Assembly (NCBI GenBank): GCA_030141605.1 | Contig: JAQGDQ010000344.1 | Location: 64,001 to 128,000 of the forward strand | DNA length: 64,000 nt | Direction of reading: 5' to 3' | Source of the DNA: Tubiluchus corallicola | Lineage: Eukaryota; Priapulida; Priapulimorpha; Priapulimorphida; Tubiluchidae | Part shown: positions 48,975-62,100 of the stretch, in pieces | Numbering within the stretch: the first letter of the stretch is position 1 | Layout of the letters: each line of letters starts with the position of its first letter | The notes under the pieces: generated by a model | The model's database searches: none | Seen by the model: only the letters and a program-made list of their open reading frames with translations | What the model was told of the DNA's origin: nothing | Position numbers and translations under genes: made by a program

Positions 48975-49681
48975 AGTTTCTAGAGCAGTCAATTAACAAA
49001 GTGGGTTTAGCTGTAGCTCCTTTGTAGACTTATGGAGATGGAACAGTTAAAAATATGTGAATGTAATGTTGGAAGAAGTGAGAGAGATATATGACCTTAA
49101 ACTGAATATGGTGATGGTTAAATGTAATCATAAAACCTGTATTTGAAAGATTTAAAATATTCACCAGTAGTGATAGGAATCGATTATTGTTTTATCGAGG
49201 AAAAATCAATTTTTTTATCGATGCAAAACAAAATCAATTTTTTATCTATTATCGAATCGATAAAATAAATGATAATCACCACAGAAAATCGATACAATCG
49301 GAGTATCGATATCGAAATCGATGAGTCATTTTGGCAATTTGTGTGCCCTAGTAATAATAAACATATTGAGAACAATAGTTTATATTATCGTGTTATTAAC
49401 TTCAAAGCCTGGTAGCATTAATTACATAAAATGATACTTTGCAGTTTGCACTGTGTAGTACAGTGCATACCACGCTTGTAAAACAATTTTATAAAATGTG
49501 TATCGAAATCGTATCGAAACCATATTGCAAATCCTTATCGTTTATCGAAATTGTACTACCCACCAGATATAGAAAAGAAGATGATACTGCAGAACATGTG
49601 TCGGAACATGGAGTGATTAAAAAAATATTGCCAAAAAAGAAGATTTTGAATGGAAACACCATTAAATCCAAAGATTAAAAG

Positions 49682-51111
49682 CAGTGGTTCCCATCCCCAC
49701 TTGCCTTTCAGGTGGATTCCTAGCACCCCCATTCACACATGCAAACAGTCACCTCTTCTTATTTTCATACGCTTCAAATTGAAAACAGCAGGATTAAACA
49801 CAAAGATGTATTTCACAAATAAAACCAAATATAGTAAACCAATTTATTTAGCAGTTTTAGTTGTGTCAGCAATATGGAAGGGTAAAGCAACATCTCACCA
49901 ATAACCATAGTAACATAGTTCATTGTCTTCACAGTTATTGTTAATGGGATGGATGTGCTTGGTGCAGAGATATCAGTTTCTTAACATCAGGCTAGAACTC
50001 ATTAGGAAAAAGCCGTAGATCCTCACATTCAGTAATTTTCAGTCTGTTTCTTTGCTTGGAAAGAAGCAAGGTGACTGCACTAAAGCCTTATTCTACTAAA
50101 TGTGAGCTTGCATAGCAAAATCATCCATAAATCAATAGTTAAGCCTTTCTAGTTATTCACATATCCCGAAGCTCCATTTCATGAGGATCATTTTAACACT
50201 AAATTCTTTGCTCTATGTTATTTCTAAGCTGAGATAATCCACGTCGAAGTTGAGGTGCAAGCTATGCACTGAAAAACGTAACCTTAAGAAAATTGGTGTT
50301 AAAGTTAGCCATTGTTTTTTGTCATGTTTTACAAATGTTGGTTGCTGTGGACTTTGCAAGAGCACATTGAAGTTATTCTTAAATCCAGTAGATGGCCCTT
50401 TCTGATGAACATTTGGGCTTGGCAACTGAAAAATGGAAGCAAAATGACTTCTTCCACGAGCTAATTTCAAAGTTTGAAAATAGAAGTTTTTTTACAATTG
50501 CAGTACTAGTTTCTAGCCGGAGAAGTGGGTACAGGGCTATAAAATTAGATTTTTTTGTATTTTTTCAGCATTTTCTTGATAATTTGATGCTAGAGTATAA
50601 AAGTCCAATACATTTAGTGTTTGTTTTTATAAAAAACAAAATTTGCCCAAATTTTTGGTTCATTTGACTTTGAAGCATCATAACACAGTTTTAACTTTGC
50701 TGACTTGTGGACTGTTTCGGTTTGCAAGCTCACAAATATGATGTTGGGAAGGCAATAGAGTACATCTTGACCTTGTTCCATAATACCGGATTGCAGTCAG
50801 AGATTTTTTATAACCTAAAACCTTGACATGATTTTTTGAACTTTGGCCTTATCTCAATGTCAACTGAAATCAGTTCTTCCTCTCCCACTACTGTTGACAT
50901 CTAATAATGGATTGATCACCTAGTATGGCATTTTAAGCAAAAAAGGATTATTCTTTATAAACTGCATACATTTTCCTTTATGTTAGTGTATATGGCATAT
51001 ATTTTGTCATTCAGATTTTGTAAAAAAACAAAAAGTTATTTATTAACTGCCACCCTGTGACACCACTACCACCCCCACAGATTTTTTCACTGCCCACATT
51101 GGGAACCACTG
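49682..51111. mobile_element. hAT-like element (CAGTGGTTCCCA ends), 1.43 kb
   Basis: CAGTGGTTCCCATCCCC at the left and CATTGGGAACCACTG at the right, the classic hAT terminus. The 8-bp flanks agree only at 5 of 8. It contains a family F copy at 50101-50735 and has no intact transposase. Confidence 0.7.
50101..50735 (-). mobile_element. Family F element, copy 4, nested
   Basis: TGTGAGCTTGCATAGC to GGTTTGCAAGCTCACA. CTAAGCTGAGATAATCC and AAATCCAGTAGATGGCCC are reversed relative to copies 1 and 3. It sits inside the hAT-like element. Confidence 0.75.
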
Positions 51112-52212
51112 ATTTACAAGAAGTAACTAATTATAAAAGTAACAATGGAGAGGAGAAAACAAAGAAAGAGATTTTAAACCTAAGCTCCACACTGATGATT
51201 AAACAAAGAACTAAAATAAAAAATCCATGATTAGTGCCTGTTAGTATAACAGTGGGCATAGTGAAAACCATGAGTTACAATTTTACTATACCATAGAAGT
51301 TGTGGTCATCAATAAATTATTGTATATGTCGGCTTGAATCAAAACCCACTGGCTAAGTATTTCATCAGTTTCTGAGTTTGATATATGTCTAAGCAGGGTA
51401 AATACGAACATTTACTGTAACATAAGTTCGTTACCTAATTCATTACCTCACTATCAGTTTTTATAGTACTGTACAAATTTTATATTGCTTTATATCACTG
51501 TATAAACCTGAAAATTATCACAATTATTGCGAATGTACTTAAAGACAATAGTAATCATTCCAAACAATTGGTTAACCAGTTTAAACTACATTAACAACTT
51601 ACTGCTAAACTACCATACACATAGTCTATATCTTCTTTACAATGACTATAGACTATACATGGTAATTACAACAAATTATAATATTCAAAAACAAGTCAGA
51701 GGAAAGAAAAATACCAACTGTTAAACCCAAAGTGCTTACTGTTTCATACGTGAGACGAAATTAAAAGCTTTACAGTTCACAAAACTTGAAGCCCTCAAAC
51801 CATCGTCACATTGATTAGGTTCAAGCTTCTTTCGTTTGTGTACAAAGATGCGTAACTTGGATACCGTATAGAGTTCTCACTGGTGGCGCTAGTGTATAAA
51901 CATGTGAGCCTTCGGTTGCAAGTATGTGTTGTAGGTACGGATTTTTAGATAGTTTTGAAGTTTTAAATAGTTTAAAACAAAACAGTTTAAGTCATCACTT
52001 TTCCTCAAAAAGTGTGTTGTGTGATGATTAACAATCCAGTAAACAGTTATGCTGCATAGCGATGTTCAATACAAAGAATACCGAGACGAGATCATGCTTA
52101 CTTGCTTGCGGAGTCTATATGACCTAACCACAACACGGTTATTGACGGTCTCTCAACAATTTGCGAAATTGCGGCAGATTTGATGCGTCAACTGTTTCAC
52201 TATTAAGCGAAT

Positions 52213-53740
52213 TCAAAGGGCCCACAACACGAGAAGAGAAGAAATGAGCTCTGATATTAGTGCGAGATTACTGCACAAATGATTTAGAATTGTGTCCACG
52301 TAAATCACGTGGTGGTCTAGAAAACATTTGTCACTACGCAAAATAGAACTACCACTAATAACTTTATAACAGTTAATAAGATCTATGGTGTCACGGCATT
52401 GTTCAAGAGAAGATACAGGGTCAGGCTGAATATCAGAGGCCAGACTGATACATCTCCATTGAGTTTTTTCTAAAGCATTTTTAAGAGTAACATACTGTGG
52501 TGACCAAACAATGCATGCATATTCCAGTATTGGCCTAACTACAGCTTTATAAAGAGGTACAATAACTTTTGCACTATGTGATGAAATGCAGCGTTTTATC
52601 ATTCCATTCCGCTGCATTTACTACGTTTGAGGGACATCAGCCAGTTGTCACACCACTACTCAATTTCAGACAGGTCAGCTTGTAAGCTCTCTTGATCAGA
52701 GGAATTTCGAATTGGACTGTAAGGTTTTATATCATCAAGAAACAGTGATATACGTGTGTCAGGGGATGCACAATCAGTAACATCATTGATAAAAATAAGA
52801 AAACAATAAGGTCCCGACAAAGTCCCTTGGGGAATGCCAGTGCTTACATTTCTCCAGGAAGTGATCATTAAAAACTACTCTTTGCCACCATTGGATTTGT
52901 TTCCCTCTTTGCATTTCCATTTTCAACATGAGACGACGAAGAAGAACGTATTCAAATCCGTTTCTAAAATCAGTATATAGAATATCAATTGATGGGAGAG
53001 ATGGGTCATCAAAGAATTGGGACCGGTCATGTAAACATTCGAGAAGATTTGTTATTGTGGAGCATTGTGGTAAAGAACCATGTTGATTATTATTGAATTG
53101 GCCAGAAGATAGGAGGAATTTTAGTATGTCGTCCCACAAAAGAGATTCAAGACATTTGGAGACAACAGAAGATAGAGAAGTAGGGCGTAATTTGTCACAT
53201 GTCAAGTTGGTGCTAGGTTTTTTGGGGATAGGGGTAACATTACAATCTAACCAGTCTTGAGGGACTATGCCACACTCCAAGGATTTGCAAAAAAAGAAGA
53301 AAAAGGGATTTTGAGAGTTGTAAGGCACATGATTTCAATATAAGACCGTGAACATTATCTGGGCCAACATAGTGTTTGGAAAATTTATCATAGACATCAT
53401 TCATAGTAAATTCAACGTAAGAAATACTATCATTATTCCAAGACAAGGGAGTTGGTAAGGGACCATCATCAGGTTCATTAGTGAAGAAAGAAGCAAAAGA
53501 ATCATTAATAGTATTAGCAACTGTGGTAGGATCTGAAATTATGTGTTGATGATCATTAATAGTAGTAATATGATTAGGAGGTTTAAGGAAATTTTTACTA
53601 TAACGGAAAAACTCTTTACCATTCTTACTTAGTTGATTTGCAAGACACGCCTCATATCGCAAGCGAGCAGAATATAAAACTGATTTCAATTTCTGCGAGG
53701 AGCGAGTATATTCAGCATGAACACTGAATAATCAGTCATA
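52213..53740 (-). pseudogene. Non-LTR retrotransposon reverse transcriptase, frameshifted
   Basis: On the minus strand, conserved blocks follow in order but in shifting frames: a leader (about 53689-53240), then VTPIPKKPSTNL..KLRPTSLSSVVSKCLE, FNNNQHGSLPQCST, GIPQGTLSGPYCFLIFINDV, LFLDDIKPYSP, and the tail VIVPLYKAVVRPILEYACIVW. This is the Jockey/CR1-type order. The catalytic box reads F-L-D-D, and frames overlap near 52783-52868 and 53240-53328, so it is inactive as read. Confidence 0.85.
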
Positions 53741-55210
53741 TAACTATAATCATTCATAGTCTCAAAAATGATTTACCGGTCCGTGTACCTTTGTGGAGTG
53801 ACTGAAGGTTAAAAATGGTAGATTAAAATTTGAAACTTGAAATTTACTACCTTCTTTCTACTCTTCATAGTCGCTCTTGTTTATAGGCATGTTTGTCTAT
53901 GTCAGTATGTACATTTGGCGCCTTTTATTAGATTCACAGTTAATAATAAAATCAGTCGCTAAATGACTCAAAAACGCCTGGTACGGACGCTTCTGTTCAG
54001 ACGTTTGTAAAAACCTACATCAATTCACTCAAATAACGTCAGTTAAATGACTCAATATTGTTTTTAAAGCTCCTGCTGTTTTTCACAGGGGAACAAGGTT
54101 ATCACCAACAGCAGCTCGAGCACTAGGGGACTAGGTGTTTTGCGTGAATATATGCAGTGTGTAGCAACATATTCTCAATGTTTTTATCAGTATGAGAATT
54201 TCATAAACCAATTTCTTCACGAAGAAATGGAGCAACCGACGTTGCACGAATGTTTGTAATTTGTAGTTGTAATAATCAATTTTGTGCAATCTTAGTTGCA
54301 TTTTAGTTATTTTTTTCTTATTAATTCACTTACATAAATTAGTAATCATAAATTATTACACATCGTAATTTTTACATTAATTCGTTTCCAAAATTCATTT
54401 AAAGCCTTTGCAGTGCATACTAAGGTGAGGAGTGATGATTCGTACTCCTAGTAGTAATCTGCTACACCTGTCGGCTAATAGTTTCATTTGGTTAGTTGGG
54501 TCCCATCCCAAAGTGAGTCTATTAAGCACTGCTTACTGTATAATATAATAAGTCCAGTGAATCACCCTTATCACCTTTATATCATCCAGTGCCTAAACAT
54601 TAAACCCTGTTTACATCAGAGCAGGTAAACATGAATCCTTGTACTAATATTGTACTACTTGCAGATATTGCGAAAATGAATGTTCGCGTGTCTGTAACTA
54701 CTTTCAAGAATGTACTTTTCATTAGGACAAGAAAACGGGTTTTCACAAATAAAGCTTAAAAAGGGCGAGCAAGTATTATGCTAACTTTGCATGAACAATT
54801 TTTTGGTATACAAAATCTTCAAAATCCCATTTTCATCCCTTTTCATATAAATTTGACTGCTCTGTGCTATTAAACGTTTGTATCGGCTGTTTGTATTACA
54901 TATTGTCAAGTACCAGCTTTTTTCAAGCACACATGCTGTTTCTAGGCTTTGTAGGCATTTGTGTTGCCTTTCAATAATACTAAAGATTTCTAAGCAAATA
55001 TCAAAAATCCCTTTCTTACTTTGTAAGCATTTCAGCCCTCGTGAACTGTTCCTCTGTCTCTTAATGTGCAGATGATTAACTATTCAGGTTCTGTAACTCT
55101 GCTTACTGAAACGTTTATTTTTTGCCTATTTAAGTTCAAGTAAAATAATTTTTTTCTTAATTTATGTACAGTGTCGTGCTATTCAGACAGCAACAGTTTA
55201 CATAAATTAG

Positions 55211-55785
55211 GGCCTGCATAGTGGTTGAGCAGTTGTGCGTATTTAGTACTGAAAGTTAAGCAACACTGGGGTCTGGTAAATCAGTGGTTAGGTGACATCC
55301 AGGAAACATACTTTTAGAGGTTAATTTTTTCATTTTCCCTGCCTCTGAATACTCACAAATCTTACTACTCACAATGGGTTAGGGAGAAGAGGACAGTAAT
55401 AAAAACAAAGTTTGGCTAAAAGAATTTTGGAAGATTGTGTTTATCACATTATTGAGGTTTTTTTCTGAAGTATTTTTTATTTGAGTAGTACTTATTTTAG
55501 ACATTTTTTAAAAAACATAGGATTTTTTTGCTTTATGGTGTGCAAGCACTGATAGACAAAACAAGAGATGCGTTTTTGGAGTCCTCAGGAGGAACTTGAA
55601 AGCTGAGTTTCGGTTAATATACTTATTATGTAAGTCTGTAATGGGTCACTTTACTTGGGTGGTCTGTATGTTATGCTTATATTCTTTTTCACCTTGTACA
55701 GGTCTTCCTGGCCAATTTATTGTGTTGTATCTTTTTTTATTATTGTGTTAATTTGCTACGGCTAAATAAATATCAAATATCAATA
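55211..55785 (+). mobile_element. 5S-rRNA-derived SINE (SINE3-like)
   Basis: The head at 55211-55305 parallels 5S rRNA: AGTACTGAAAGTTAAGCAACACTGGGGTCTGGT, then GTGGTTAGGTGACATCCAGGAA (5S: GAAGTTAAGCAACGTCGGGCCCGGT..GGGTGACCGCCTGGGAA). The likely tail ends near 55785 in AATAAATATCAAATATCAATA, a short-repeat 3' end. The head is clear; the extent of body and tail is inferred. Confidence 0.65.
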
Positions 55786-56178
55786 CAGAGTCTTTACTGT
55801 TCCTAAAATAGCTTATTTATGATACGTTGATATTTCCATAAGTTTTTTATTTTGATCTCCATTTTCATCGATGAATTGTAACATTGTTTTGCTTGGTAAC
55901 CTCATAATATCACTTTCTTTGCAGGAACGTGTGCCTATAATCATAGTTATCAGCTGCAATTTCCTGTCGCTATTATTTATCTTTGTTGGCACTTCCTTCC
56001 TGTAACAACTTTGCATTAGGAGACCACTCAAGGTGTCATCACTCTGCTGTACATTATTGAAAGTGTCTCAGTTCAAGATTTGATAAAGAAATGCAGAGTG
56101 TAATAATGTGGCACCAACGTTAGTAATATGAATTTATTGTATATTTTTGCAAGCGCTTTGGTATTTTTCAAGGATTAA

Positions 56179-59100
56179 ATGAGCTCCAGATGGAAGAGGT
56201 ATACCATCGGATTTAAGTCCAGAGAAAAACCCAAAAGTCCGCTGGTTGAATCACGAAAGCAGGATGATGTGAGGTCATTACAAGGCAGACATTCAGTGAG
56301 TTGTGACAGATTGGAGTATAAGCCCAAAAACATGGGAGATCAGATGGTGTTTGGTGAAGCTGGGGCGGCCTCAAATCATGCCGTGTTCGAGGACTTGGAG
56401 TACTGCAAGGAATCATTCAGTCGCCTTTATGATCTTCAGAAACAGAAGATACTCTGCGATGTTACCTTGGAGGTCGGCACGAGGTCAATTCAGTGTCACC
56501 GAGTAGTGCTGGCTTGCTGTAGCCAATACTTCCATGCAATGTTTTGCACAGATATGGCTGAACGTCACATGGAAATCATTCCTATCAAAGACATTGACCA
56601 GACGGCAATGGAGCAGTTGATTGAATTCGCTTATACGGCACGCATTCTGTTAACTGTCGACAATGTACAAGAGATTTTTTACGCAGCGTCAATTCTTCAA
56701 TTGGATTCGGTCTGCAATGCCTGCTGCTCATTTATGATGTCACATTTGCATCCAAATAACTGCCTGGGAATGCGTGTGTTTGCAGAGAGACACAATCATC
56801 AAGCACTGATTCAAGCAGCTGATCGTTACACAATGGACTATTTTCCAGAAGTCGTGCAGAGCGAGGAATTCTGTACCATGACTGAGACAAATCTTGTGCG
56901 GCTAATCCAAGCAGATGAACTAAATGTTTCCAGTGAAATGGAAGTCTATGAAGCCGCCATGAAGTGGGTGAAAAGTGACGTCGATAACAGAAAGGATTCC
57001 CTCTCGATGTTAATTAGCAAGGTGGATACTGTATAGCGTGATCGTTTTGCTTTGTTCTCTGGTGACTTCTTTCCTTTCTTCTTTTCTCTTCTCATTTCTT
57101 TTCCCTTGTCTTTTCACTACTGTTTTCTCATTTCAAAAGTTTCTCTTCTGTATTTTTCCTCTCCTACTGTCTTTTTTCTCGATTTTCTTCCTCTCCCACC
57201 TTCTCCCTACACTCCCCATTCTCCACTTTTCCCCTTTGCTTTGGTCTTTCCTCTCCTTACCTCTTCTGCTCATTCCCATCTTGTTCTGCTCTGTTTGACA
57301 GGGTTATGTTTTAATAATTTTGTCCTGTTCTGTCTCATCCTGACCTGTCTCATCCTCTCCTGTACTGTGCTTTCGTATCCCACTCTGTTCTATCTTGTTC
57401 TCTTCTACTTTCTTCTTTTCTGTCCTGTTACATTCTGTTTGAACACTTCTGGTGCATCATCATACGACTGCGAGTAGTACAATTACACACTTGCATTGTT
57501 TTTTTAACTCGCCCCTAGATGGCAGACAAAAAATTGCTCAGTCACCATAGTAATGCCAACTTTAACTATGCCCATTCCAGCAGTGTGATATTAGAAGCTA
57601 CAGCAGGACAATGAACATAGCAGCTGCGTGTCACAAACACCATTGCAACTTATTGTTCCAGCTAAGCTGCTTCTTGCCTGCTGCTGCGTAAAATTTTGTG
57701 CAATTTTTTTACAAACATCATTGGTGCACAAAAAGTTTATGTCCAGCATTTGCATTTGCATAAAACACTTAATAAATTTACCAAAAATGCACAAAACCCA
57801 AAAACGATCTTGACACAGAAATGTGATCATTACAAAGCTTAAGAACCCCTCCTAATAGATACATTTGCTGTTCTTACCTGTAAGTGTTCATTGTAACAAA
57901 ATTAATGAATATTGTGTAAAAAGTGAAATTTCCCAATGGCAATTAAGTTATTCAGGCACTACAATGAAACTTGTAATTGCATTATTTGCAGTCGCATGTT
58001 CTGTTCTTTTAATGTTTCATTTTGCATGACAAGGTTTTTTTACAATAATGTTGTGTTTTAGGTTAGACTGCCACTACTCCCAGCAACATATCTAATGCAC
58101 CAGGTAGAAACTGAAGAACTATTGAGAAGGGATTTGACCTGTCGCGATTTGCTGGATGAAGCCAAGTACTACCAATTGTCCTTAACCGGCATAGTTCCTT
58201 GTGCTAGAGTAACGGACAGAACAAAGTTTCGGAAAAGTTACGCCGGTGAGAACTAATACAGTATTACACAATCCCCTTTAGTTAAATATTGGATGGTGAT
58301 TTTTATCCTTAAAACCTCTTTCTTTTTATCTTCTTTTTTTTCTTTTTCTTTGTTTCTTTTAGTTTTGCTTCAGGTAAGTTGTTAATTGTATATATTTAAT
58401 TGTTAAATATATATATATATATATATATATATTTAGTTAAATATTGGATGGTGATTTTTATCCTTAAAACCTCTTTCTTTTTATCTTCTCTTTTAGTTTT
58501 TCTTCAGGTAAGTTGTTATATATATAAAGTATATATATATATACTTTTACTTATGTAGCTTAACAAACCAAAGAATGATATTAACTTTTACGTAGAGGTT
58601 GAAGGTGAGTCAGTTGCTACTACATCAGCTGACTCACATAATAAATCAGCCATCTCAGCTGAGGTTGATTACTTTTTTGCTGACTTGGCTTAAAGAAAAA
58701 ATCAGTAAGTCAGCTAAAGTTACGAATTCTTGCTAACTAAATAAACGATAAATTGTTAGTTAACTGTTAAATTATGAAGACAATTTTTTTAAATAATTCA
58801 TGTTGCTTATACACAGAAAAAAGCTGATGTACAAGTTCTAACAGTGCATTAGAGATCAATTTTTTATTATTATAAAGAAGCAATGGATTTATTGCAAATA
58901 TAATTTAAATCCAACTCTTTGTGAGGCTGTCTTGATTGCCGAAAAATCAATTCCAAAACACCAAAATGATCCCATACATGTGACTAACATTGTCTATTTG
59001 TGTATTTAATGTTGAATTGACCGCTTTCTCATTCAAAAATTTCTCCGTGCACCATCACATTCTTGAACTGCAACATTTTCGTATGTTTGTTTGTTTAAAA

Positions 59101-62100
59101 TTACAATTACAAATTACAACATTAAAATTACTTGTGTTTGTTTCGTTTTACACAGTATTAAAACAATGGCTAAAAATTTTCTGAAGCAGCACCCCACTAA
59201 TTTTAGCTGCAAGCACCAGTGGTAATGAGTGTCAGTTCGCGCCTACTATACGAGAGTAACTTGTTCTCTAGTCTGAAAATGCTTAAAAGTCATGTGGTGA
59301 GTTTTTTGACAAGTCTGAACACGCCGTTAGTGATGAAGTTTTACATCATTTTGTTGCACATATTGTCGTTTATTTTGAGTAATACTTCATTTTAAATTAG
59401 TTTCTTTACACAAATACTATTAAAGGACATTGTTGTGGGCTTGTATAGCTATATAATTGTGTAGCAACCACATCGTGCCAACATAAATTATTATTTTGAA
59501 TATGTACTGTTTTACTCCAGGAGTAATATTTTGCATGGGAGGAAGGGGAAATTCCATGGATCCTCTCCAGTCAGTTGAATGTTATGATTTGAGACGCAAT
59601 ATTTGGTTACCTGTAACAGAAATGATGACGAAACGACGACATGTAGGTGGCGCCTGCGCTGGAGGTAGGTTTTTTATCAAAAGCTTCGAAAAAGGCGCTT
59701 GAGTTATCTTGAGCTGGAATTGAGGGTCGCATTACATGGAGAAAAAATGTACATTTCTTTTGTTAAGGAAGACGTATGTATATTCATAGTTCGGTTTGCC
59801 AGACAAATGCAGGGAGACGTTGATGCGAATTTGTCGATTGTCCGTATTTACCGATACTAAGCTAATGCAAATACGGTAAGCGCTGTGTATTAGACTCGCG
59901 GTAATGCAGAATCAATTGCCTAATTGTCTCAAAAACGTCTAGTACAGTCTTTTATAAAAGTATATAAAAAACTGTCGGCAGTGACTCAAATAAACTACTT
60001 AAACACTCTGACATGCTGATGTAAAGATGTAAACAAAGTGACGGCCCGCCAATCTAGCACTCTGCTCGCGAAACAACGGACTGTGTCCGTAGTCTGCGGG
60101 ACTTTTTGACAGTCCAGATTTTGTCCGACTCTTCCCATATTCGTAAAAGCGAGGTCTGGCAAACCGAGATATGAGTGTATACACATGCAGACCTGCCACG
60201 TCTCTGCCGGTCTAGTATCTCTCCTTAGAGGATTTTCTTGATAGACCAAAACATTCCTCTCCTACCTACAAGCATTAACATAATAAATCGGCTCTGCTAA
60301 TGTGCTGACTCATGTAAAATAATCCAATTACTTTGTATACCGCTTTATTTCAAAGGGTTTTCTCGACTCATCACAACCTGGAAGATTAATAAGTGTTGAT
60401 CAGCAGACAATGCTGTAAGGCACAACAAAAAGACAAAGACAAAAGATGAGATTTATTCACCATCGCTCGTTTAACAGACAATATTATCACTAACAGCTAT
60501 TTAGCGACTTGCACTTACAACAATACAGGTAAGGATGCAACACACAAATAACGAATAACATGTAGGGTATATGTCCAAGCGTTGGCAGCCGCTAGCCTCG
60601 ATCTCAAGACTGAGTGGTTGCAGTCCGAAATCTAGATCACTCGGCCAGCCAAACCAAACAACAACAGGCATGTGTGTATTAGGGATGTTAAACATGATAT
60701 CATTCCCAACGATACAATAACGATAATCTGCTTTTCAGAAAATACAATGCGATAATTTATTTCAAATGATGAAAACTATACTGAACGTGTGGTTAGCTAT
60801 TGTGTAAGGAGTCCCAGTGTATTGCAACACAGTATTTTTTGCAGGTTGTTTCACAATAAATATATAGAGACATGTAATGACAAAGATCTCTCTTTTTTGT
60901 TTAATCATAAAGTAATATAAATACACTCATATCTCGGTTTGCCGGACAAAAGTGGGGAGACATCGGTCCGAATTTGCTGATTGTCCTCATTTACCGACAC
61001 TAAGCTAATAGAGTAGGTGCTGTGTATTAGACTCATGGTAATGTAGAATCAATCGTCTAATTGTCTCGAAAATGTCTAGTACAGGCCACTTTTATTCAAA
61101 TGTATATAAAACTGTCAGTAATTGACTCTGTATTTTTCTGCATGTTTCAATAAGACACTTTCATGTGATCAGTGAGCTTTTTTGTGTCGTTTACTATGCT
61201 TTTGCGCACTAAAATATACGTAGAAACAATCACGTTAAGTACAGTTTATCATTACATGCTGCTTGGTTACACTGATGTAATGATGTAAAAAAAGTGATGG
61301 CTCATCAACTAGCAGTCAGCTCGCAAAACAACAGACTGTGTCCATAATATGCAGGACATTTTTACGGTTTAGATTTTGTTCAATTCTTCCGATATTCATA
61401 AATGCAAGGTATATGAGTGTATGTGAGCTGTGTCAGATAAATATATTACGTATAGGTCAATTACTACATAATATGTTTATTTATATTAGCTGCACTGTCT
61501 GCACTTTACAGGAAAAATACCTCTGAAAATACTTCACTTGGCATTCGTGTGTCAGTAAACTGACTCAAGATAGCCACTATTACAAGAAGAAAGAACAAGA
61601 AGATTATTCAAACACCTTATAAATAACTCGGTTTTCATTTTTTGTGTAATTCTAGTGCATAAATGAAAAAACTAAGTGAAATGATTTTATAACGGTGAAC
61701 GATATGAACTAAATTTGATACGATAACGATATATTTAGAATAATATCAATAAGATAATTATTAAAAGTAATTTTTCATATCAATACGTTAATTTATAATT
61801 ATCGATGCGTATCATTCTCGTTAACATCCCTAGTGTGTACACAGGTGAAACAAAACACTCATATACCTAAATTATTATAATCTGTTGATTTAAAATGCCT
61901 CTAAAAGTGTTATTTACAACCATGGAAATGATTCAGACAGTGATATGATTTGTCTAACAATGTTTTACTGATTATTTCACACATTCTCTCCATTATTACT
62001 CTGCACACTACTATGATTTAACTTAGCTTTCTACCTTGTTTTGAAGAAGAGTTATTTTTAGAAAAGCTGTATGCAGTTGGTGGCCATGATGGAAGGGAGC

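Larger units (their letters stand above)
48975..56178. other. C22orf23-KLHL8 divergent intergenic region
   Basis: Should hold both promoters. It contains an ATCGAT-rich stretch (49160-49560), a nested hAT element, a LINE fragment and a 5S-like SINE. I see no gene. Confidence 0.5.

Noticed and set aside
53940-54085. Possible family B fragment (CTCAAAAACGCCTGGTAC)
   Set aside because: Only a short resemblance to the TTTGAGACAATTAGGC region reversed; no ends found.
57038-57477. Overlapping hydrophobic frames rich in F, L, S and P
   Set aside because: A pyrimidine tract always codes for such residues; this is intron sequence after the KLHL8 exon 1 donor.
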